NCBI GenBank assembly: GCA_012032575.1
Contig: JAAUSP010000020.1
Coordinates: 1-28,971, forward strand
From: Anaerolineales bacterium
GTDB lineage: Bacteria; Chloroflexota; Anaerolineae; 4572-78; J111
Reading direction: 5' to 3'
Length of the DNA stretch: 28,971 nucleotides
Position numbers and translations under genes: made by a program. This document shows positions 22,758-28,971 of this stretch, piece after piece (position 1 is the first letter of the stretch; each line of letters begins with the position of its first letter). The notes under the pieces are model-generated. The model was not told where the DNA came from. It searched no databases and saw nothing but the letters and a program-made list of their open reading frames with translations.

Positions 22758-23743
22758 TATTTTCGCTCCTCCAGAATAATTTGCTGGGCCTGACTGTACA
22801 GCCGCAAGCGGACGTTGCGCAGGTAAGTTTCCAACACACCGGGGCCGCTCTTTTTCAATTCGCTCAGTTGGTCGGCCAGCGCCTTGAGCGGCTCAACTTC
22901 GGCCTGGGCTTTGAGGGTTTCAATCTCCACGGCTCGCTTTGATTGCACAATTTTCTGGTCGGCGCTGGCCTGGGCCAGGCTGATTTCCGACGAGACATGG
23001 TTGTGGGCCGTGTTGATGGCCGCCAGCGCCGACTCAACCTCCTGGGGCGGGTCAATCTCGGTAATCAGCGAGGCGTCCAGCACAATCCCGTAACGGGCCG
23101 CCGAAGAGAGCGACTCATGATCCATGTGCTCATTCAGGTCGCGCAGGTTTTTGCGCAGATCGTTGATGGATACGCCGGCCATGATGCTGGGATCGGCGGC
23201 GTTGGTGTCGTCGAGGCTGCTGTTGGGCGCTTCGTAATTGGCAATGCGTTCGCGCAAAATGGAAACAAAGTAGCCCATAATGTGGACAATGGGCTGCTTG
23301 ACCGCAAACAGGTAGGCGTACAAATTGCGCTCCGACACGCGGTAGCGAATCTGGCCCTGCAAGCCGGTATTGAGTTGGTCTTTGGTCACGGCTTCCAGCA
23401 CCGTACCCGCTTTGTTAGCGTTCGGGTCGAGCGGGTCGAAGGCCATATTGACCGTTTGCGTCGCCACCGAAACCTTGTAGATTTTCTCCCAGGGCCATTT
23501 GAAATACGGCCCGCCCGGCTGGATCACCCGCACCTGGGGATAGCGGTAGCGCTCCCGTTCTTCGGGCCGCAGATACTCAGAAATGGGGTCTTCGAGGGTG
23601 GTGGCGCCCTTGATCCGCTCGGCTCGCCCAAAAATAGTCTTTACCGCCCGCTCATTCTGGTTGACTGTATAAAGTCCGGCCAAAATATAGCGGACAATGA
23701 ACCAGGCAACGAAACCAAAAAAACAACCAAAAAGTACCGACAT
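22757..23743 (-). CDS. SPFH/band 7 membrane protein 1
   Basis: A 328-residue HflK-like protein with an N-terminal membrane helix (about 3-25, LFGCFFGFVAWFIVRYILAGLY). The SPFH domain opens VNQNERAVKTIFGRAERI and continues RVIQPGGPYFKWPWEKIYKVSVATQTVNM. A long coiled-coil tail follows (about 240-300, SSEISLAQASADQKIVQSKR, IETLKAQAEVEPLKALADQL). AGGAGG directly precedes ATG 23743. It is first in the two-gene operon, transcribed from the promoter at 23872-23900 through a leader that holds a terminator-like hairpin. The partner is the next SPFH protein. The client process is not evident. Confidence 0.88.
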   Translation of the reverse strand: MSVLFGCFFGFVAWFIVRYILAGLYTVNQNERAVKTIFGRAERIKGATTLEDPISEYLRPEERERYRYPQVRVIQPGGPYFKWPWEKIYKVSVATQTVNMAFDPLDPNANKAGTVLEAVTKDQLNTGLQGQIRYRVSERNLYAYLFAVKQPIVHIMGYFVSILRERIANYEAPNSSLDDTNAADPSIMAGVSINDLRKNLRDLNEHMDHESLSSAARYGIVLDASLITEIDPPQEVESALAAINTAHNHVSSEISLAQASADQKIVQSKRAVEIETLKAQAEVEPLKALADQLSELKKSGPGVLETYLRNVRLRLYSQAQQIILEERK

Positions 23744-23785
23744 AGTACCTCCTTGAGATAGTGAGCAGTCAGCTAATGCTCTTGG

Positions 23786-23838
23786 GTAAAAATAAAAAAC
23801 CTACCCGCACCGGCTGGCTGCCGGTGACAGGTAGGTTT
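23786..23838 (-). terminator. Leader terminator/attenuator before the SPFH operon
   Basis: AAACCTACC (23797-23805) pairs with GGTAGGTTT (23830-23838), with an inner ACCGG/CCGGT stem. On the minus strand the hairpin is followed by TTTTTTATTTTTA, an intrinsic-terminator signature. It lies after the promoter at 23872-23900 and 53 bases before the SPFH start, so it is better placed as an attenuator than as the end of the thioredoxin operon. The 312-base gap 23744-24055 otherwise holds the promoter and a palindromic repeat. Confidence 0.72.
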
Positions 23839-23871
23839 GCTCGGTTATGGACCCTTGCCTTGCATGACTCC

Positions 23872-23900
23872 ATTGTACCCATGAGCGGGATTGGGGTCAA
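23872..23900 (-). promoter_or_regulatory. Promoter of the SPFH operon
   Basis: On the minus strand, TTGACC (23900-23895), a 17-base spacer and TACAAT (23877-23872). The predicted transcript start is near 23865, about 27 bases before the leader hairpin. Confidence 0.72.
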
Positions 23901-23921
23901 GTAGGCCAAAGGGTTTGCAGC

Positions 23922-24035
23922 AATTCCAAATTTGAGGAGCCAGCATCCTCAGATGCGGCATCGTTCGGCATCTGAGGATGCCTCACTCCTCAAAATTGGC
24001 GCGTAATTACCGGTACGGTTTCCAAATTTGGAATT
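23922..24035. repeat. Dispersed palindromic repeat, copy 2, with outer inverted arms
   Basis: The inner palindrome 23932-23993 matches copy 1 (1291-1362): a GAGGAG edge and a GCATCCTCAGATGC core with its complement. The outer arms AATTCCAAATTTG (23922-23934) and CAAATTTGGAATT (24023-24035) are perfect complements and differ from those of copy 1. It lies just downstream of the thioredoxin-like gene on its coding strand. Confidence 0.82.
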
Positions 24036-24055
24036 ATTGAAGGGGTTGGGTAAGG

Positions 24056-24496
24056 TCAAGTTTGAAATTCAACGGTGACCGGCTGGCGGCTGAGGGACGA
24101 TTCAACCGCGGGCAGGGCCAGTTGGGCTTCCAGCTTGGCCTGCGAGGCGACGCCGTAATTCATGTGGATCACCTGCCCCCGGTCATCCAGCACGATAGTG
24201 GCCGGCAGGGTTAAAATCTTGTAGCGGCCGGCCAGGTCCGGGTGCTCCGTCACATCATACTTTTTGATGACCACGCGCTCACCAAATTTGGCGCTCAGGT
24301 TGTTTACAATCGGCGTTTGCTGCAATTTGCAGGGGGCGCAGTAATCGGCGCTGAAATAAAGCAGGGTCGGGATGCCGGCAGGGTTATCAACGGGTTGGAT
24401 GCCCTGGACTAATTTTGATTTGTAAATACGCCAACCGAACCACAGCAGACTCAGGCCGGCCAGAATAACCAGGGTGATGACCAGGCGCTCGATCAT
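24056..24496 (-). CDS. Membrane-anchored thioredoxin-like protein
   Basis: A 146-residue protein with an N-terminal membrane helix (about 4-24, LVITLVILAGLSLLWFGW) and a thioredoxin domain. The active site is C53-A-P-C56 in YFSADYCAPCKLQQTPIV, with the cis-Pro loop ILTLPATIVLDDRGQVI. The domain is expected outside the membrane or facing the periplasm-like space, doing thiol-disulfide exchange. It overlaps the DUF4395 gene by four bases (ATGA) and is the last gene of the operon. The CAPC motif, rather than CGPC, suggests a reducing or specialised oxidoreductase role (inference). Confidence 0.9.
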   Translation of the reverse strand: MIERLVITLVILAGLSLLWFGWRIYKSKLVQGIQPVDNPAGIPTLLYFSADYCAPCKLQQTPIVNNLSAKFGERVVIKKYDVTEHPDLAGRYKILTLPATIVLDDRGQVIHMNYGVASQAKLEAQLALPAVESSLSRQPVTVEFQT

Positions 24497-24948
24497 GACA
24501 ATTTCCCTTCTGAGCGAGCGCGAGGGAGCAGTCCCAGTTTATCCAATTGATAATAAACAAAGCAGCCGGCGCAGAAATTAAGAAAAAGATTGACCCCGGC
24601 CAGGATCATCACAATCCAGGCCAGCGTCCAGCCCAGCCCGGCATTATTAAAAACCAGCAAGGCCGCGCTGCTGGTCAACAGAAAGAGCGCCCCGACGCCC
24701 TGAGAGAACTGGTGGGGGGCCGGGTCGTCGTCAATAATGTTGGCTTTGAGCAGGCCGTTGGGTTTGAGAATTTTTTGGTAAACCTGTTTGAACAGGCCGG
24801 CCTGGGCCGAAATTGACCCGATTGCCAGCACCAGCCCCACAAACAGCACCCAATAAGGCTGGTTGAACAAAAAGCCGATCAGAGAAAAAACAATAATACA
24901 CGCCTGATTGAACTTAATTGCTGTCGTATCTACTTTTTTCGTCATCAT
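24493..24948 (-). CDS. DUF4395 family membrane protein
   Basis: A 151-residue protein with about four membrane helices. It matches the DUF4395 pattern: VDTTAIKFNQACIIVFSLIGF at the N-terminus, PAPHQFSQGVGALFLLTSSAALL in the middle and the conserved FCAGCFVYYQLDKL near the C-terminus, with Cys-x-x-Cys at the end of the last helix. DUF4395 genes are often next to thioredoxin or rhodanese genes, which suggests a membrane thiol relay. AAAGGGG precedes ATG ATG at 24948. The start is 24 bases after a terminator-like hairpin in the leader. Its stop overlaps the thioredoxin gene. Confidence 0.87.
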   Translation of the reverse strand: MMTKKVDTTAIKFNQACIIVFSLIGFLFNQPYWVLFVGLVLAIGSISAQAGLFKQVYQKILKPNGLLKANIIDDDPAPHQFSQGVGALFLLTSSAALLVFNNAGLGWTLAWIVMILAGVNLFLNFCAGCFVYYQLDKLGLLPRARSEGKLS

Positions 24949-24960
24949 ATCCCCTTTCTT

Positions 24961-25001
24961 GGTTAAAAATAAAAAGGCCCATCAATTATTGATGGGCCTT
25001 T
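24961..25001 (-). terminator. Terminator/attenuator between the Cys-rich peptide and DUF4395
   Basis: AAAGGCCCATCAA (24973-24985) pairs perfectly with TTGATGGGCCTTT (24989-25001) around three bases, followed on the minus strand by TTTTTATTTTTAACC. The run-out and following bases match the SPFH leader element almost exactly (one mismatch in 19). Partial read-through would make the small peptide transcript more abundant than the membrane genes. Confidence 0.85.
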
Positions 25002-25024
25002 AGACGCTTCCAGGTTAAAACAAC

Positions 25025-25150
25025 TTACGGGCAAGCACAATCATCCCATCGAGTCCGTAGCTCGCCGGCACAACACAAGCAAACCTCGCCACAAATCTGG
25101 TGGGTTGAATGGAGCGTATTTATCTCCCGGCTGAATAATTGGACAATCAT
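25025..25150 (-). CDS. 41-residue cysteine-rich microprotein (six Cys)
   Basis: The minus-strand ATG at 25150-25148 opens a 41-codon frame ending TAA at 25027-25025. The C-terminal half is ICGEVCLCCAGELRTRWDDC followed by ACP, with Cys at 20, 24, 26, 27, 38 and 40, a spacing suited to metal binding or disulfides. A strong promoter (TTGTCA, 17 bases, TATAAT) lies about 40 bases upstream of the start and a terminator follows. Downstream are DUF4395 and a thioredoxin, both with Cys-x-x-Cys motifs, so a redox or metal role is plausible. No clear Shine-Dalgarno is seen, and the family was not recognised. The alternative is a non-coding leader RNA that happens to be open. Confidence 0.5.
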   Translation of the reverse strand: MIVQLFSREINTLHSTHQICGEVCLCCAGELRTRWDDCACP

Positions 25151-25189
25151 GCTGACTTTTTGACCAGGTTTCGTAAAGTGAATGACGTA

Positions 25190-25218
25190 ATTATAGATGA
25201 GTTTTTTTGAGCTGACAA
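25190..25218 (-). promoter_or_regulatory. Promoter of the Cys-rich/DUF4395/thioredoxin operon
   Basis: On the minus strand, TTGTCA (25218-25213), a 17-base spacer and a perfect TATAAT (25195-25190). It gives a leader of roughly 230 bases before the DUF4395 start, containing the 41-codon frame and terminator. Confidence 0.8.
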
Positions 25219-25261
25219 ATATTGGCGCTTATCGGAATTTGCTAATAGCCATAACGGGCGG

Positions 25262-25289
25262 TTGAATAAATTATCGAATGAAGTATAAT
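25262..25289 (+). promoter_or_regulatory. Promoter of the binding-protein/phosphatase operon
   Basis: TTGAAT (25262-25267), a 16-base spacer and a perfect TATAAT (25284-25289). It overlaps the apparent ATG at 25278, which argues that translation starts later, at 25335. Confidence 0.65.
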
Positions 25290-25334
25290 AAGGTCCACTC
25301 AAAACTGCCCACCCGGCGGAGATGGAGAAAGCCG

Positions 25335-26642
25335 ATGCGCCCCAAAATATATCTTTTTACTTTGTTATTGTCGCTGCTTATCGCCGTCCCCGCCTGCACG
25401 TTTGGTGCGCCGCCGCCTCCTACTCCGCTGCCGCCGCCTTCTCCTACCCTGGAAGCCGAAAAAGTAACCATTACCTGGGGGTTTTGGGGTGATCCCTGGG
25501 AAGTGGCGATCAACGAGCGCATCATCAAGGTCTTTGAAACGGACCATCCCAACATCCACATCGAAACCTTTCACCGCCCTTACGATGTCTACTTTAAGGA
25601 AATGCGGGCCAAATTTGCCGCAGGCGAGCCGGTGCCCGATGTCCTCTTTTGGTCAGAAGTGCCGGTAGACGTGCCCCAAGGCCATTTTATGGACCTCAGC
25701 CCGCTGATGCAGGCCGAGAACTATACGCTTGACGATTTTATTCCCGGCTTGTTGGTTCATTACAAGGTTAACCAGGGCGTTTACGGCTTGCCACGAGACA
25801 GCGATACCAAAGTGATCTATTACAACAAACGGCTGTTCAATCAGGCCGGATTGCCTTATCCGCAAAGCGGCTGGACCTGGCAAGACCTGCGCGAAACCTC
25901 GCTCAAGCTGAAAGAGGCCAAAGTCGCTCCCCACAGTTTTGCTTTTGAGGTCAATAGCTGGTGGATGATCTGGATGTGGCAAAACGGGGTCCAAATTTTT
26001 GACGACAAACTATTTCCCACCCAAACCGATCTGGATAAACCCGCCGCCGCCGAAGCGGTCCAATTTTTTGCTGATCTGATCAATGTGGATCAGGTGACGC
26101 CACCCTACGACATGCTGCTTGGCTCTGAGAACATTGCCTCGCTGTTTAAGGAGGGCAAATTGGCGATGGCTTTTGGTAACCACGCCCTGGTACCTGCTTT
26201 TGCCGAGGTTAAAGATTTGGAATGGGATGTGGTTGGGCTGCCGCAAAGTACACGCCGGGCCAACGTGGCTGCCGGAGCGGGTTATGCCATTGCGGCCAAC
26301 ACCGACAACCCTGAAGCAGCCTGGACCTTTCTCAAGTTCCTCTCCAGCTTCAAGGTTCAGGCTATCTTTGCCGAAGCGGGGGTAGCCGTGCCGGCCCTGC
26401 GCTCGGTAGCCCAGTCCGAGGTTTTTATGCAGCAGCAGCCCCGTCACAACGCCCAGGTTTTTTTAGACGAAGCTGAAATCGGCGAGCCAACCCCGGCTTT
26501 CCCCGGCTCCAGTGATATTATCGAGCGGGTCAACGGGGCATTGACGCCTGTCTGGCAGGGCCAGGAAGACGCCGCCAGCGCGATCAGCAAAGTTTTGCCC
26601 CAGGTTAAAGAGATTCTGGCTAAAGTGCAGGTTAAACGTTAA
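25335..26642 (+). CDS. Sugar-type ABC extracellular binding lipoprotein (SBP family 1)
   Basis: A 435-residue lipoprotein with signal sequence KIYLFTLLLSLLIAVPAC and lipidated Cys21, then a proline-rich linker (APPPPTPLPPPSPT). The SBP family 1 fold opens ITWGFWGDPWEVAINERIIK and contains FAAGEPVPDVLFW, GVYGLPRDSDTKVIYYNKRLF, AFGNHALVPAFAEV and AAGAGYAIAANTDNPEAAWTF. Start 25335 is chosen because GGAG sits eight bases upstream and the earlier ATG (25278) overlaps the promoter. No permease or ATPase follows; 12 bases on is a membrane phosphatase. The protein may serve sensing rather than uptake, or share a distant transporter. The ligand is likely a carbohydrate, by family. Confidence 0.87.
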   Translation: MRPKIYLFTLLLSLLIAVPACTFGAPPPPTPLPPPSPTLEAEKVTITWGFWGDPWEVAINERIIKVFETDHPNIHIETFHRPYDVYFKEMRAKFAAGEPVPDVLFWSEVPVDVPQGHFMDLSPLMQAENYTLDDFIPGLLVHYKVNQGVYGLPRDSDTKVIYYNKRLFNQAGLPYPQSGWTWQDLRETSLKLKEAKVAPHSFAFEVNSWWMIWMWQNGVQIFDDKLFPTQTDLDKPAAAEAVQFFADLINVDQVTPPYDMLLGSENIASLFKEGKLAMAFGNHALVPAFAEVKDLEWDVVGLPQSTRRANVAAGAGYAIAANTDNPEAAWTFLKFLSSFKVQAIFAEAGVAVPALRSVAQSEVFMQQQPRHNAQVFLDEAEIGEPTPAFPGSSDIIERVNGALTPVWQGQEDAASAISKVLPQVKEILAKVQVKR

Positions 26643-26653
26643 GCCTCAACTTC

Positions 26654-28198
26654 ATGAAACGTCTTCACTCGCTCCACATTGGTCAATTAGTTGGCATTGG
26701 CTTTGGCCTGATTCTGCTGCTGGCCCTGTTGATTGCTTTGGGGCTGATTAGCGCCTACGCCATCACCAAACAACAAAGCGTGGTTATTCAAACCCGGGGC
26801 GAGGTAGAAAGTTTAGCCCAGGAACTGGAAATTCTGTCCGCCCAGCGCAGCGACTATTTGCGCCGCTACCTGAATGGGGAAGACGAGGCGCTTCTGGACA
26901 ATTATTACAGTCACGAGATTGCTTTTGAATCCATCTTTGATAAGATTGCCCTCTTGCTGGTCACTGATCAGGAACGGCAAGCTATGCAAGCGGTGGACAG
27001 CGCTGAAACCGGGGTGGACAATAAAGCCCAAGAGTCGCTCTTGCTTTACAACAGCGGCTTTCCGGCGGCGGCCCGGCTGTTGTGGGCCAATGAAGGTAGC
27101 CGCGCTCAGGATAGTTTGGTCTGGGCCATCGAAAGTCTGCGCCAAACTCAGGGCGATACCAGCAGCCTGATTATCGAGCGCGCCCGCTCTATCGAGAATC
27201 TGGCCTTAACCACCGCCATTATCTTTGTAATACTGGCCTTGATTGCCGGACTGACCGCCAGCGTATTTATCACCCGGACCATTGCCGCGCCCCTGGCCGG
27301 CCTGGTCAAAACAGTCAACAGCCTCGGCTCAGATTTGACCACACGGGTCCAAACTTCTGGTCCACAGGAAATCGTTTTCCTGGGTGAAACCATTAATGAA
27401 ATGGCCGCCAGCCTGCTCACCTCCGAACAGGCTCTCCAGCAGCACCGCGACCGCCTGGAAAAAGAGTTAACCCTGGCCGGCCAGATGCAGGTGAGTTTTT
27501 TGCCCAGCGTTTTGCCGCCGCTGCCCGGCTGGGAGTGGGCCATTTATTGGCAGCCGGCCCGCGAGTTGGGTGGCGATTTTTACACCCACATTCACCTGGA
27601 CCAGGGTCGGCACGGCCTGGCCGTTGGCGATGTCAACGGCAAAGGCGCATCGGCGGCGATGGCCGGGGCGTTGTCGGTGGGACTGCTGGAAGCGAACGCG
27701 CCGGTCCATCCGCACCCCGAAGCTCTGCTGAACAAGCTGAATGAAGATTTGTACCTGCGCTTTCGTTCGCAGCGGATGAATGTGGCCTGCTGTTATCTGA
27801 TTGTAGATGAACGTTCAACCAACCTGGTTGTGGCTAATGCCGGCTTGATCTATCCCTATTTGCGGCGAGGCGACAAATTGATCGAAATTCAGGCGTCGGG
27901 CATGCCGCTGGGGGCCTGGCCCAATTTTGTGTATACCTCCAAAACCTTATCGCTCTGTCCCGGCGACCTGCTTTTTCTGAGCAGCGATGGCCTGGTCGAG
28001 GCCAAAAATGGGCAGGATCATCTCTTTGGCTTTGACCGCTTCCAGGCCGAATTAATTAAAGTGCCGGCCAATACCGACGCTCAGGTGGCCCTCAACCTGC
28101 TTATCAACGCCGTCAAAAATTTCACCGGCCCGGTTGAACTGCACGATGATTTGACCCTCATTGTGGGACGTTTTGTGGGGCCAAGCAGGACAAACTGA
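26654..28198 (+). CDS. Membrane sensor with HAMP and PP2C-like (RsbU/SpoIIE) phosphatase domain
   Basis: A 514-residue protein: TM1 (12-36), an extracytoplasmic helical sensor (about 40-182), TM2 (183-206), HAMP (about 207-257) and a coiled linker (EQALQQHRDRLEKELTLAGQMQVSFLP, where the last part is typical of RsbU/SpoIIE enzymes). The PP2C-like phosphatase domain is at about 290-507. Metal-binding acids are visible: Asp308 (GGDFYTH), Asp326 (VGDVNGKGASAAM), Asp445 (SSDGLVEA) and Asp498-499 (HDDLTLIV). Such enzymes dephosphorylate anti-anti-sigma factors in a partner-switching pathway. The gene begins 12 bases after the binding-protein stop, so the two are one transcript. The binding protein may be the sensor's ligand receptor (inference). 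No sigma, anti-sigma or STAS gene is in the window. Confidence 0.92.
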   Translation: MKRLHSLHIGQLVGIGFGLILLLALLIALGLISAYAITKQQSVVIQTRGEVESLAQELEILSAQRSDYLRRYLNGEDEALLDNYYSHEIAFESIFDKIALLLVTDQERQAMQAVDSAETGVDNKAQESLLLYNSGFPAAARLLWANEGSRAQDSLVWAIESLRQTQGDTSSLIIERARSIENLALTTAIIFVILALIAGLTASVFITRTIAAPLAGLVKTVNSLGSDLTTRVQTSGPQEIVFLGETINEMAASLLTSEQALQQHRDRLEKELTLAGQMQVSFLPSVLPPLPGWEWAIYWQPARELGGDFYTHIHLDQGRHGLAVGDVNGKGASAAMAGALSVGLLEANAPVHPHPEALLNKLNEDLYLRFRSQRMNVACCYLIVDERSTNLVVANAGLIYPYLRRGDKLIEIQASGMPLGAWPNFVYTSKTLSLCPGDLLFLSSDGLVEAKNGQDHLFGFDRFQAELIKVPANTDAQVALNLLINAVKNFTGPVELHDDLTLIVGRFVGPSRTN

Positions 28199-28204
28199 TA
28201 CTAT

Positions 28205-28272
28205 TAAACGCAAACGGCGCTAAAGACGCAAAAGGGTTTTTACGTTTGCGCCGCTTGCGCCTCTTGCGTTAA
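28205..28272. repeat. ACGCAAA-type heptad inverted repeat
   Basis: The left side has ACGCAAA, CGGCGCT, AAAGACG and CAAAAGG. The right side has GTTTGCG, CCGCTTG, CGCCTCT and TGCGTTA, which is the imperfect reverse complement. It lies between the phosphatase stop and prmA and is followed by AATTTTTATT, so it could also terminate transcription. Confidence 0.75.
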
Positions 28273-28312
28273 TTTTTATTGATTCCGACTTGTTCAGATT
28301 AGGTTGCCTATC

Positions 28313-28971
28313 ATGGATTTTATCGAAATTGCTTTAATAGACCTCAACGGCGAAGCCGCCGAAACCGTTGGCGAGTTGTTCAATCGTTATGGCTACGGCG
28401 GCGCGGTGATGGAAAGCTACCCGCCCGATTTTGACAAAGTGACCGTCCGCACCGTCATCCCCAGCGAAGATGATTACCGTCTGCGCGAAATCGAACTGAT
28501 GCTGACCCTCATTCGCCAGGCGTTGCCCGGTGGGTTGCCCGAACCCCGGCTGCAATTCGTCGGCAAAAGCGATTGGGCCGAATCGTGGAAAGCCCATTTT
28601 CACCCGGTGCGGGTGGGCCGGCGTTTTGTCATCAAACCAAGCTGGCGCGAACACACCTCGGCTCCCGACGATATTTTGATTGAAATTGACCCCGGCCTGG
28701 CTTTTGGCAGCGGTTTGCATCCCACCACTCAATTGTGTCTCAAAATCCTGGAAGATATGCCGCTGACCGGGCAGAGCTTGTTTGATGTGGGCACCGGTTC
28801 GGGGATTTTGGCCCTGGCGGCGCTCAAATTGGGCGCGGCCAAAGTGCGGGCGGTGGATATTGATGACATCGCCGTGCGCGTAACCGAGGAAAATTTTGAG
28901 CGGAACGGCTACTCGCCAGACGCGGCGGCAGATGTAGAAACTCGCGTTGAAATCTCCGTCGGTTCGGCGGG
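28313..28971 (+). CDS. prmA: Ribosomal protein L11 methyltransferase PrmA, truncated at window end
   Basis: Methylates lysine and N-terminal amino groups of ribosomal protein L11 using S-adenosylmethionine, in the cytosol. The first ~219 residues are present and open to the window edge. The N-terminal L11-recognition domain starts MDFIEIALIDLNGEAAETVG. The linker and catalytic domain show the family motif EIDPGLAFGSGLHPTTQLCL (about 123-142). The SAM-binding motif FDVGTGSGILALAALKLGA (about 158-176) and acid-loop AVDIDDIAV follow. ATG 28313 is the first start in frame after the heptad inverted repeat; only a weak ribosome-binding region (AGGTTG) precedes it. Usually this enzyme is about 300 residues, so roughly the last third lies outside. 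Confidence 0.93.
   Translation, partial: MDFIEIALIDLNGEAAETVGELFNRYGYGGAVMESYPPDFDKVTVRTVIPSEDDYRLREIELMLTLIRQALPGGLPEPRLQFVGKSDWAESWKAHFHPVRVGRRFVIKPSWREHTSAPDDILIEIDPGLAFGSGLHPTTQLCLKILEDMPLTGQSLFDVGTGSGILALAALKLGAAKVRAVDIDDIAVRVTEENFERNGYSPDAAADVETRVEISVGSA

Noticed and set aside
22943..23761. Long plus-strand open frame (272 codons) over the SPFH genes
   Set aside because: It is antisense to two well-supported SPFH genes, has a low-complexity Arg/Gly/Val-rich composition and no family signature; typical shadow frame of GC-rich coding DNA.
23744..23870. T-box riboswitch before the SPFH operon
   Set aside because: Only about 27 bases precede the terminator hairpin after the predicted transcript start, too short for a T-box, and no T-box consensus was seen.
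25278..25334. Upstream ATG of the sugar-type binding protein
   Set aside because: The codons overlap a TATAAT -10 box and give a long charged extension before the signal peptide; ATG 25335 has a Shine-Dalgarno and a normal signal sequence.

Overview
The window is a bacterial chromosomal segment (no rRNA, tRNA, phage or IS genes seen) with moderately GC-rich coding. The gene repertoire and the many heptanucleotide repeats suggest a filamentous or Anaerolineae-like member of the Chloroflexota. That placement is inferred from gene content, chiefly a diterpene synthase pair of the Mycobacterium Rv3377c/Rv3378c and Herpetosiphon type. It was not tested phylogenetically.

Layout, left to right. (1) 1-1273: the 3' end of a SIS-domain sugar isomerase or deaminase, then a LacD-like tagatose-bisphosphate aldolase with an apparent single-base frameshift. 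(2) 1274-1897: a 624-base non-coding stretch with palindromic repeats and a cluster of GTAC boxes. (3) 1898-4266: a two-gene diterpenoid operon, a cis-prenyltransferase-fold diterpene synthase followed by a class II diterpene cyclase with a DxDD motif. (4) 13395 down to 4282, minus strand: one long operon-like run. In transcription order it holds a GNAT acetyltransferase, ABC ATPase (frameshifted), FtsX-type permease, GT87-like membrane glycosyltransferase, a broken membrane/beta-propeller gene, a sensor histidine kinase and a single-domain response regulator. (5) 13681-14372, divergent: a cNMP-binding-domain-only protein and a small hypothetical protein. (6) 14428-18444: a TPP riboswitch with intrinsic terminator, then thiamine pyrophosphokinase, a thiamine-binding lipoprotein and a fused double permease. 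No transporter ATPase lies nearby. (7) 18524-19239: a DUF433/DUF5615 toxin-antitoxin-like pair. (8) 19503-21575: a phosphoribosyltransferase and a ParB-like/DUF4032-type protein with an internal duplication. (9) 23743 down to 21822: two SPFH (band 7) membrane proteins. (10) 25150 down to 24056: a previously unlisted 41-residue six-cysteine microprotein, then a DUF4395 membrane protein and a membrane-anchored thioredoxin. (11) 25335-28198: an orphan sugar-type binding lipoprotein with a HAMP/PP2C (SpoIIE-like) phosphatase. (12) 28313-end: the start of prmA.

Three themes run across the window. First, 7-bp-periodic repeats of several sequences sit between genes and inside coding regions. In the thiamine transporter they encode in-frame protein segments, including part of a transmembrane region. 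Second, several promoters are followed by a terminator-like hairpin before the first gene, and two of these leaders share a 19-nt element. Third, the upstream regions of the diterpene operon and of the cNMP-binding gene share a multi-part GTAC-box array at nearly the same distance from a TATAAT -10 box, which suggests common control.

Small indels break at least three genes. They may be real decay or assembly/sequencing error, and this cannot be told apart from one sequence.
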